From assembly GCF_016801865.2 (NCBI RefSeq), contig NC_068937.1, positions 65,577,665 through 65,641,664 on the forward strand: 64,000 nt of DNA, in the 5' to 3' direction. A program made the translations under genes and the position numbers. Source of the stretch: Culex pipiens pallens (taxonomy: Eukaryota; Arthropoda; Insecta; Diptera; Culicidae). Below, piece after piece: positions 40,458-50,867 of the stretch. The notes beneath the pieces are model-generated. The model ran no database searches and was not told where the DNA came from. It was given only the letters and a program-made list of their open reading frames with translations. The number at the start of each line of letters is the position of its first letter. Positions within the stretch are counted from its first letter, which is position 1.

Positions 40458-43251
40458 GAGCAATTCTCTACCAAAACCGGAAATGGATTTTATTTGTATT
40501 TTTTGATTTGGCTCAAACTTTGTGGGGGCCTTCCCTATGACCAAAGAAGCCATTTTGCATCATTAGTTTGTCCATATAAATTTCCATACAAATTTGGCAG
40601 CTGTTCATACAAAAATGGTACGTAAATATTCGAAAATCTGTAACTTTTGAAGGAATTTTTTGATCAATTTGGTGTCTTCGGCAAAGTTGTAGGTATTGTT
40701 AAGGACTATTTAGAAAAAATAGGTACACGGAAAAAAAAATTTCCCGATTTTTTTATTAACTTTTTTTTCACAAAAACTCAAATTCCCAAAATACGTATTT
40801 TTTGATTTTCGAGATTTTTTGATATGTTTTAGGGGACAAAAATCCGCAACTTTTGAGCTATAGAGAAACATGGTCAAAAAATCTGCCGCCGAGTTATGAT
40901 TTTTTGAAAAACTGGTGATTTTTGGAAAAAATCGAAATTTCATACATAAAATTTTTTTGACCTCAGTTTTTTATGCAAAATTGAATTTGCAATCGAAAAT
41001 TACTTTACAGATTTTTTGATAAAGGGCCCCGTTTTCAAGATATAGCCACCGAAAGTTTGATTTCAGCGAAATATTTGCAGTTTTTCGATTTTTAAAAATA
41101 GTGACCATGACCATGACCATCTCTAAAAATATTTTTTTTGAAAAGTTCAGAAAATTGAGCATGAGCATGAGAGATCACCCATGGTTGCCCCTCCGTTGCT
41201 GAACAGAACCGTAATATCCTTTCAGCACTACTGATTATAGGCTTCGACGATCTAGTGGTGTTTCCCTTATCAACAGCATGTATGAATGCGCTGAAAAGAT
41301 AAAACACCATGATTGCTAAAGCTAGATCAGTTGCGAATAGGTAACAGTCATTGGCCACCAACGGCGCCCGCCATGTCAGTTTGTAGACCTCGATTTTAAG
41401 GGACGGGAATGTTAGTTAGCGCAGGTTGCTACTAGGGCAGCTGATTTACTCTGTGCTTACACCCCACGAGCGCCAGGAACCTGAAAACTTGTTAGTAGGA
41501 TAGGGTGTGTGGTCAGGATTCATCATAGAAGATGATGATGCGACCCAAAATCATAGTGTTTGTTGAAAGATGTTTATATTATTCTCAAGGCAAACAATCG
41601 GATGCTGCGGATGAGACATTTCCCGTTTATCGGTTGTTAAATTTCAAATGAAATGGTTTCATCTTAGACAGCCGGCTGTGGAAAGATAGAACCAAAATCA
41701 TTTGTAATTAAAGAATGAAGGATTAAACAATGTAACTTTTAACTTGAGATGATTTTACGAGTTTTAAATGATTGATGTTTAGTGAGGTACTGATTAACGG
41801 TGCGAACGACGAGTTTCGATGTGTATCGAGCTGAAATGGTATGATAGGGTGTTGATATCAAACTGCCTAGCTGTCATCGGGACAGCCAAAGCCAGCCGCA
41901 CCTTCACACGCACACACGCACGCGAGAAAAACGAAAAACACACCGACGGCGGACGCGAAAATTCTTACGACCCTACGGAAAGGAATCGCAAATCTGACTC
42001 AAAAGTTCAGAAAATTTGCTATAAAATTGTCTAAGAGACATCGAAGATTGGACCTCTGGTTGTTGAGATACAGCAGCTTAAAGAAAAAGAAACACGAAAA
42101 TTGAAGTTTTCTAAGTCTCACCCAAACAGCCCACGATTTTCTAATGACGATATCTCAGCAATTAATGGTTCAATTTTCAATGTTAATACATGAAACATTC
42201 GTGAAATTTTCCGATCCATTCGAAAAAAATATTTTGAAAATTTTTAAATCAAGACTAACATTTCAAATGGGCATAATATTCAATGTTTGGCCCTTTTAAA
42301 ATGTTAGTCTTGATTTAATTTTTTTCAAAATATTTTTTTCGAAAAGATCGGAAAATTTCACGAATGTTTTATGTATTAACACTGAAAATTGAACCATTAG
42401 TTGCTGAGATATCGTCATTAGAAAATCGTGGGCTGTTTGGGTGAGACTTAGAAAACTTCAATTTTCGTGTTTCTTTTTCTTTAAGCCGCTGTATCTCAAC
42501 AACCAGAGATCCAATCTTCGGTGTCTCTTAGACAATTTTATAGCAAATTTTCTGAACTTTTCAAAAAAAATATTTTTAGAAATGGTCACTCATGGTCACT
42601 ATTTTTAAATATCGAAAAACTGCAAATATTTCGCTGAAATCAAACTTTCGGTGGCTATATCTTGAAAACGGGGCCCTTTATCAAAAAATCTGTAAAGTAA
42701 TTTTCGATTGCAAATTCAATGTTGCATAAAAAGATGAGGTCAAAAAAATTTTATGTTTCAAATTTCGATTTTTTCCAAAAATCACCAGTTTTTCAAAAAA
42801 TCATAACTCGGCGGCAGATTTTTTGACCATGTTTCTCTATAGCTCAAAAGTTGCGGATTTTTGTCCCCTAAAACATATCAAAAAATCTCGAAAATCAAAA
42901 AATACGTATTTTGGGAATTTGAGTTTTTGTGAAAAAAAAGTTAATTAAAAAATCGGGAATTTTTTTTTCCGTGTACCTATTTTTTTCTAAATAGTCCTTA
43001 ACAATACCTACAACTTTGCCGAAGACACCAAATTGATCAGAAAATTCCTTCAAAAGTTACAGATTTTCGAATATTTACGTACCATTTTTGTATGAACAGC
43101 TGCCAAATTTGTATGGAAATTTATATGGACAAACTAATGATGCAAAATGGCTTCTTTGGTCATAGGGAAGGCCCCCACAAAGTTTGAGCCAAATCAAAAA
43201 ATACAAAAAATAAAAATGGTCGAAATCGGCCGGTTTTGTAGAGAATTGCTC
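40458..43251. mobile_element. 2.8-kb fold-back element in the minisatellite
   Basis: It starts GAGCAATTCTCTACC and ends with the complement of GAGCAATTCTCTACA. It is flanked by CCCT (40454-40457 and 43252-43255). Arms of about 950 bp are almost perfect complements meeting near 42280 with hardly any loop, once the retroposon in the left arm is discounted. Terminal and arm motifs relate it to 18976-20492. It has no coding capacity. Confidence 0.85.
41157..42000 (-). mobile_element. 844-bp retroposon with 16-bp target duplication
   Basis: AAAAGTTCAGAAAATT occurs at 41141-41156 and 42001-42016. On the minus strand the insert ends in CATGCTCATGCTC, a short-tandem tail of LINE/SINE type, and begins with a GC-rich leader. 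It lacks a reverse transcriptase. A 90-codon minus-strand open frame (about 41361-41092) runs past its end and is not supported. It is probably an internally deleted LINE or a LINE-mobilised non-autonomous element. Confidence 0.65.
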
Positions 43252-43794
43252 CCCTACGACTTAAAAAAAATTATTAAAATTCTCAATATGAAAATTTGAC
43301 TGGAGGCGCCCCTACGACTTAAAAAAATGTATTAAAATTCTCAATATGAAAATTTGACTTGAGGCGCCCCTACGACTTAAAAAAATGTATTAAAATTCTC
43401 AATATGAAAATTTGACTGGAGGCGCCCCTACGACTTAAAAAAATGTATTAAAATTCTCAATATTAAAATTTGACTGGAGGCGCCCCTACGACTTAAAAAA
43501 ATGTATTAAAATTCTCAATATGAAAATTTGACTGGAGGCGCCCCTACGACTTAAAAAAATGTATTAAAATTCTCAATATGAAAATTTGACTGGAGGCGCC
43601 CCTACGACTTAAAAAAATGTATTAAAATTCTCAATATGAAAATTTGACTGGAGGCGCCCCTACGACTTAAAAAAATGTATTAAAATTCTCAATATGAAAA
43701 TTTGACTGGAGGCGCCCCTACGACTTAAAAAAATGTATAAAAATTCTCAATATAAAAATTTGACTGGAGGCGCCCTTATGGCTGAAAAAAAAAA
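43252..43794 (+). repeat. 58-bp minisatellite, block 2 (about 9 units)
   Basis: Continuation of block 1 beyond the fold-back element. It ends in the diverged unit CGCCCTTATGGCTG plus an A run, the same end seen at 60575-60593. Confidence 0.9.
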
Positions 43795-44028
43795 TGAACA
43801 GGAGTGTGCTTATGGGTAGATTTGAGTAGATGACATCTACTTAGCTGTTTGCTCTAATTTATTTATTTTTATATGGACAAATATTCAAGTTAAACAATAT
43901 TTTTGACCAAAATAGGGCTTTCACCAAGTTTCACCAATTTATTGGCTCAATTTTGAAGCGCCCTTTAGTTTTTTTCAAGTCATTTGCACTTTTTCTGGAA
44001 AGTCAACCGAACATTTCAGTGTCCTAGT
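43795..44028 (+). other. right unique module, left part
   Basis: Matches 4826-4954 joined to 39869-39980, giving the uninterrupted version of the element A target site. It ends at GTCCTAGT, the hAT target. Confidence 0.75.
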
Positions 44029-46032
44029 CAGAGGCGACGCGTGGCCAAAATGTTTACCTGTTCAAACAATCTTTTCAGTAATTTTCAAGTTTTTTAGCTC
44101 AATTATATTTTTAAAATATCTTTTATTCATAATAAAGAGAAATTAGATGACGTTAGCAATATTGTTGTGAGAATTGTTAATCAATTGATTTTAATTGAAA
44201 TAGTAACTTTTTTAAATTACAGCAATGATCATTCTTTTAGAAGTGTAAAATTGAAATGCTATTTACATTGTAGTTTTCTATAATTAGCTTGTTTTGTAAA
44301 TAAAAAAACTAAATCAAAACTTGAGGCGTAATCCAACCACAAGTTTTTCCCTGGAGTTTTCTTTAGAATGACTTCTCCATTGGATTAGATTAGAGCAAAC
44401 ATTATTCATTATTTTCAAATCTCACTAAGCAAACATTCCGTATGTTGACCATTCTAATCCTGAAATCACGTACTCTAGTTTCCTGACCAAAAAAACAATT
44501 AGGCCATAAAAATGTATATTACGTTTCTCTTCAAATTTTCTCCAAAAAGACTAGAAGGGAAAAAATTAATATCGATGAAAATTATTTTTTTCATTTAACA
44601 AAAACTCGTGCAATCGATTGGACTTTTAACGTTTATTTTTGCATTGATTTTCAAAATGTGCTTTTAAGCATATAACAAATTTTGAATTGATAGTCACAAA
44701 TAAAAAATTAATTGTCATAGTAAAGTATAAAAAATCTGAGATTTTTTTTGTTATTTTACTGCATCTCATATCTCAATATAAATCCATAAAATAAAATCAA
44801 AATATCACTTTATAAAATTTTCCGAAAAAATTTTAAACGATCAATACTCAAGAATTCAAACCAAGTAGACATTATTACGACAGCTTATTTTAGCTTTGTT
44901 TTGATTTTTGTTTTTGTACAATTAACATGTAAACAAAATATTGTATGCTTGCATGGTAGGTTAAAGATTTTGTTCTATTTTCTTCCAAATTATTTTGCAA
45001 AACTGTCGACGAACTTGCTTGCTCACTTTTAACAGAGCTATTTATTACTGTATTTCAGTTAAAAACGCTTTTTGGAAGCAACATGCCGTTCTACTATTTA
45101 TAACAATTAAAAAAGTTTTACAAAATATTTGAGCGAACACGCCAAATCGTCTGGGAATCATGAAACAGCCAAGCGCATTCGTATCCATAGAGCTCTCAAA
45201 GAAAATCTGACGCGCATTGAAAATCCTCCCAAGCAAACGCCAAACGCCAACGTCACTAGGACCAGAGGCGTCGCGTCCACCTGTTCAACCTGTTCATAGG
45301 ACAGGTGATCATTTTGTTTTCTTTTTGAAGAAAGAATTAAAATTTGTTCATCAAAATAATTGAACGAACATGCCAACTCTTCTTGGAATAATGAAACAGC
45401 CAAGCACATTCGTATCATAGAGCGTCAATGAAAATCTAACGCGCACGCCGCCAACCTGTTCGGATTTGTCCATGCACGAGTTCCCATACAACGCATTCAA
45501 AAATACACAGAAAGCCTCCCCTGTTTGTACACGCTGGACGGTATGAATGTGGTAGTTCAGGCTGTGCATGAAAGCTTTTGCACAGTCGACATAAAAGCGC
45601 GCGAGCCGAGACACGAGCAGGGAGAGAGCAAAGTTCAAAGAGAGAGAGAGAAAGCTCCATATTTTGCACTCTCCCTGCTCGTGTCTCGGCTCGCGCGCTT
45701 TTATGTCGACTGTCCAAAAGCTTTCATGCACACCCTGAATTACCACATTCATATCGTCCAGCGTGTACAAATAGGGGAGGCTTTCTGTGTATTTTTGAAT
45801 GCGTTGTATGGGAACTCGTGCATGGACAAATCCGAACAGGTTGGCGGCGTGCGCGTTAGATTTTCATTGACGCTCTATGATACGAATGTGCTTGGCTGTT
45901 TCATTATTCCAAGAAGAGTTGGCATGTTCGTTCAATTATTTTGATGAACAAATTTTAATTCTTTCTTCAAAAAGAAAACAAAATGATCACCTGTCCTATG
46001 AACAGGTTGAACAGGTGGACGCGACGCCTCTG
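44029..46032. mobile_element. hAT-like non-autonomous transposon
   Basis: Ends are CAGAGGCGACGCGT and, reverse-complemented, CAGAGGCGTCGCGT. It is flanked by the 8-bp duplication GTCCTAGT (44021-44028 and 46033-46040). CAGRG ends plus an 8-bp duplication are typical of hAT. The left 1.1 kb is AT-rich without ORFs. The right part is a long palindrome. No transposase is visible. Confidence 0.8.
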
Positions 46033-46042
46033 GTCCTAGTGA
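45255..46042. repeat. ~390-bp-arm palindrome at the hAT right end
   Basis: 45255-45640 is the inverted copy of the element's right end. It includes ACTAGGAC, the complement of the flanking target GTCCTAGT, and two further bases. The arms contain CGCGAGCCGAGACACGAGC and its complement near the centre. A diverged direct copy of part of the arm lies at 45115-45230. Open frames on both strands here mirror each other and are not genes. Confidence 0.75.
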
Positions 46043-46092
46043 AGTGCTGTCGCAGTTAGTCGCAAAGTCGCCAAGTCGATGAGCGATTTTTT

Positions 46093-47507
46093 TAGAAAAT
46101 TTGACTAGAGGCGCCCCTACGACTTAAAAAAAATGTATTAAAATTCTCAATATGCAAATTTGACTGGAGGCGCCCCTAAGACTTAAAAAATGTATAAAAA
46201 ATCTCAATATAAAAATTTGACTGGAGGCGCCCCTACGACTTAAAAAATGTATTAAAATTTTCAATATAAAAATTTGACTGGAGGCGCCCCTACGACTTAA
46301 AAAAATGTATTAAAATTCTCAATATGAAAATTTGACTGGAGGCGCCCCTACGACTTAAAAAAATGTATTAAAATTCTCAATATGAAAATTTGACTGGAGG
46401 CACCCCTACGACTTAAAAAAATGTATTAAAATTCTCAATATGAAAATTTGACTGGAGGCGCCCCTACGACTTAAAAAATGTATTAAAATTCTCAATATGA
46501 AAATTTGACTGGAGGCGCCCCTAAGACTTAAAAAATGTATAAAAAATCTCAATATAAAAATTTGACTGGAGGCGCCCCTACGACTTAAAAAATGTATTAA
46601 AATTTTCAATATAAAAATTTGACTGGAGGCGCCCCTACGACTTAAAAAAATGTATTAAAATTCTCAATATGAAAATTTGACTGGAGGCGCCCCTACGACT
46701 TAAAAAAATGTATTAAAATTCTCAATATGAAAATTTGACTGGAGGCGCCCCTACGACTTAAAAAAATGTATTGAAATTCTCAATATGAAAATTTGACTGG
46801 AGGCGCCCCTACGACTTAAAAAAAATGTATTAAAATTCTCAATATGGAAATTTGACTGGAGGCGCCCCTACGACTTAAAAAAATGTATTAAAATTCTCAA
46901 TATGAAAATTTGACTGGAGGCGCCCCTACGACTTAAAAAAATATATTGAAATTCTCAATATGAAAATTTGACTGGAGGCGCCCCTACGACTTAAAAAAAT
47001 GTATTAAAATTCTCAATATGAAAATTTGACTGGAGGCGCCCCTACGACTTAAAAAAATGTATTAAAATTCTCAATATGAAAATTTGACTGGAGGCGCCCC
47101 TACGACTTAAAAAAATGTATTAAAATTCTCAATATGAAAATTTGACTGGAGGCGCCGCTACGACTTAAAAAAATGTATAAAAATTCTCAATATAAAAATA
47201 CGACTGGAGGCGCCCCTACGACTTAAAAAAATGTATTAAAATTCTCAATATGAAAATTTGACTGGAGGCGCCCCTACGACTTAAAAAAATGTATTAAAAT
47301 TCTCAATATGAAAATTTGACTGGAGGCGCCCCTACGACTTAAAAAAATGTATTAAAATTCTCAATATGAAAATTTGACTGGAGGCGCCCCTACGACTTAA
47401 AAAAATGTATTTAAATTCTCAATATGAAAATTTGACTGGAGGCGCTCCTACGACTTAAAAAAATGTATTAAAATTCTCAATATGAAAAATTGTACTGGAG
47501 GCGCCCC
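46093..47507 (+). repeat. 58-bp minisatellite, block 3 (about 24 units)
   Basis: Same monomer as block 1. Variant units (CCCCTAAGACTT with ATAAAAAATCTC) recur about 350 bp apart near 46168 and 46520, indicating a higher-order repeat of six monomers. It is interrupted by element B at 47508. Confidence 0.9.
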
Positions 47508-48315
47508 TGAAGCGTGCAGCCGGCTAAGTCCAAGGCACTTCGACTGGATATTTCGGATCAAACACTTTCACTCTCTTTCACTGTCTCATTTACTGACTGA
47601 CTTTATTTGATTTCAGCTTGGGTTTTTATACTAAATCTAGTTATTTATTTAATTATTTAATATCTTATATTTTTACCCCCACTCTAGTTTTTGATGTTGC
47701 ATAATATATCCGTCCTTTTCGGTTTCACTCCAAAAATTCTTCCTCTAACTTATATAATATATTTTTGTCTCATTTACAACCCCCACTCCAACCTGTATTT
47801 TTCTTGATATAATGAAAAGTTTCCTTAATTCCCAGAATTCTACAATATATAACTCTCTTTTTTTCTTATTTTATTTATTTTTCCCCCCACTCTAAAAATC
47901 CTTCCAAGTTATACATAATATCCTGGCCTATTTTATTTCTCTCACTCTTAAAATCCTAATATAAATGTTCTATTTCTTTCCACCGCGCTCTAATTCTCCG
48001 ATTTTTCTCAGAAATTAGTCGCAGTCCTTTTATGACTTAACCCATAGATAATGTAATCTTTATTTATTTTCCAGTCGTGCCTGTCCTTTTTTCACAGATA
48101 TTGTTATTTGTTTGTTTCTCGTCGGGCACCTTTCTGCGCGTGCCACTTAAGTGGGTCATAAAAGTGTTGTCGGGTTTTCCCGTCCTACGCTCCTAATTGA
48201 TTTTTATTTGTCTTCCTTTTTCTTACAACTCTCCTGATTCGCCTTTTCCTAATATTTTCGTTTTTAACAGAGAAAATCTACTGTGAATTTTTCTGGTAAG
48301 GCGAGGGTCGCTTCA
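47508..48315 (-). repeat. 3' LTR of element B
   Basis: 808 bp, apparently identical to 56423-57230. It is preceded on the minus strand by the polypurine tract. Confidence 0.9.
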
Positions 48316-48365
48316 TATCCCCACACTTACGAGCTAGATGTTCGTCTGCTAAAGACGATCATCTA
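48316..48365 (-). promoter_or_regulatory. polypurine tract and hairpin of element B
   Basis: On the minus strand AGATGATCGTCT ... AGACGAACATCT forms a hairpin, followed by CTCGTAAGTGTGGGGATA directly against the LTR. This matches the arrangement upstream of the 3' LTR of element A. Confidence 0.65.
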
Positions 48366-50867
48366 CTGTCAGCTATATGTTGGAAATTGGTTAGACTTAA
48401 TATTTAACTTAATTTTGATTGTTATTACAATTGATTCTGTTCTATGATGATGATTATTAATTGATGATCTCGCTGATGTTGTGGCTGATGAAAAAACTAT
48501 CAACCTTGATGTTGATGTTGTGGCTGATGACGTTCCTTCCGTGTTGAAAAAACAAATTATATTGTTGTCATATCCACTCTTCAATATCAATCTTACGGTT
48601 TAAAATAATCAAGTCATTGCTTGGTTTTCAGTGAAAATGATTCTTGCCAACTTAATCTGATACCATTCTGTCTATGTCGTTTCTTTTCCAGCATATTTGA
48701 AGAAATTGTGTGGAGATTTGCGTCAATCCTTTATGTGTGAATACACTGTGCTATCCATTCAGTTGTTTTGATCAGCATTAAACTGTGATTATGCGGTTTC
48801 ATCCAATTATAACGAGTAGCGATTGTATAGTATCCAATTGTTTTGACCTATATCTGATGTTCAGATCAGGTTTCATCCTTCGTCTCATGAGTTAATCGTT
48901 CATAAAGTATTCGGTTCCATTCACATTTATTTTGATTGAACAGATATATCTTTCCTCCACACAAAGTTATTGCTGCACTGTTGCCATCGATTTTTCAATT
49001 ATCAGATTATCAATCCATTTGAATCAAGTTTCACCTTTCACCTCACAAATCCTATCATACCTCAACCGTTTTCGATTAATTGTTAGAGCTTGAGGAACTT
49101 CTGCGATGCTTGTTGATCTTGATGTCCCATTGGTGAACTCCGGAATCTTAATTTAATAAGTGTAGTGTTTGTGTATGTGGGTTTATAATTTAACATGTAT
49201 TTGTTTTTTTTTTTTTCACTTAATTTTAAAACATTTTACGATCTCTTAAATTGTATTGTTGCATTGTATCGATTTTTCTTATCATTAATATTATTATTAA
49301 TTACTATGCCCAGTTGAATATTTTACCTTTTTTTTTAAACGTGTAAAGTTAATCTTCCCCAGTTCTTGATGGGAACACCCGTGAAAAGTATCGGGGCCGG
49401 CATTTACAAAGCGGATTCAGTGGCAGTTTTTTATTCAACTAATGTTAACATGTTTAGGTTAATGTTAACATTCCATAGGTCGCCTTCCTAAGGTGTCGTG
49501 ATAAGGTCCAGTTTGTGACGATACACAACCTTCCCTTTACTAAGCAATCGAATCCAGAAGGGAAAAGATCATCAGTTGTGTTGGTCCGAACCGGGATTTG
49601 AACCCCGATCTACCGCTTACGAGGCGGAAGCGTTACCACTAGGCTACGTGGCTCGGTCATTAATGTGCCATAATATATATTCCTTTGTTGTCATGGCTAA
49701 AAAAAAATAAAAAATTATTATTATTACAAGGAGAGTAGCCTACCTAAGATTTCGCTTGCGGAATCATCCTCCTCTCTCTCTTTTTATGCTGGAAATAGGT
49801 CGTTAACGCTGGTTTTTGTATATTTACTAATTATTCTGGAACTACCTTCTATATAATAAAAAAAATGAAAATTATAATTTTGTTTGTGGATATGTCGAAC
49901 CATTTATCATACTTAAAACATTCTTTTACACATTCATTCTGGTCTGCAGTACCTTGTCCATATAAACACTCATTCATTCATTGATTCATTCAGTTCGCAT
50001 CTCATTTTTGTTATTTTTTTATATATATTTTTTTTAATTTGATTTTCTTGAGCTCTTTTTTATGTTATCCAATTACGGCGCCAAATAATTTATTTTTAAT
50101 TTTAATTGATATTTCCGAAAATATTGAAATTCCTTTCATAATCGCTTTCAATAGTCTTATTAATTCATGATCCATTATTGGCGATGCTAATAAGGAATCG
50201 AATTTAAACCCTTGGTGACTGGGATTTTGCCCTGCCAAGGTTCTATACATTATCGTTGCTGCAATTCTGCCAGCGTTTTGTCCGAAAATCATGTTTCTCA
50301 TTTTGTTTATACTTTCAGGATTATAAATGCCAGTTTATATCAAATTTGGAATGGCTTCATAATTCCAATCTGTTACTAAGTCAGAAGTTAGTATAATTGG
50401 ATTGTATGTTTCTCTTAATCTACTATCTACAGTGTACCAACGACCTCCTAAAACATATTTTACCGGTAATAACGGACTACAATCTATTTCGGTTCCCTTG
50501 TCTTGAATTAGTCATGTACTTTCATTCATTTCATTCAGACTTTAATATAATATCTTGTACTTATCCATAGTTATTAGAATGCACTCTTTTTTTTTCTTTG
50601 AATACTTGGTTTTTTTTATACCACGTGGATTTTCAAAATTGTTAGTTCATGCTATTATTCCATGCATTTAGTTTACATTTCTGTGATTTGATTAGTAAGT
50701 AGCATTTATATTTATTAATCTTTTAGTTTAGTTATGGCGCCTTAAATACTTTCCTCTAATGTTTAATCGCATGCAATCTATGAATATTTTAATCATTATA
50801 AGTTTAGCTATTTCTATGTTAATTATGATTCATGATCCATATCAACTTATAAATTTAATTATCTATT
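48366..50867 (-). other. long non-coding tail of element B
   Basis: About 2.5 kb between the pol stop and the polypurine tract, AT-rich, without a supported ORF on either strand. It contains a tRNA-derived SINE-like unit at about 49328-49656. No envelope gene can be recognised. Confidence 0.55.
49328..49656 (-). repeat. tRNA-derived SINE
   Basis: The minus-strand head (49656-49582) has an A box (GTAGCCTAGTGGTAACGC), an anticodon-like hairpin with loop CTCGTAA and a perfect B box (GGTTCAAATCC). The body continues about 240 bases and ends at a poly(A) stretch (poly(T) at 49328-49336). Acceptor and D-stem pairing fail, so it is not a tRNA gene. It runs in the same sense as element B. No flanking duplication is obvious. 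Confidence 0.7.

Noticed and set aside
45351..45944. 139-codon ORFs on both strands
   Set aside because: They are mirror images produced by the palindrome at the hAT right end and have no recognisable domain.
49582..49656. tRNA-Thr(CGU)-like gene on the minus strand
   Set aside because: A and B boxes and the anticodon loop look good, but the acceptor and D stems do not pair at the positions fixed by the boxes, and a SINE-like body and poly(A) follow.
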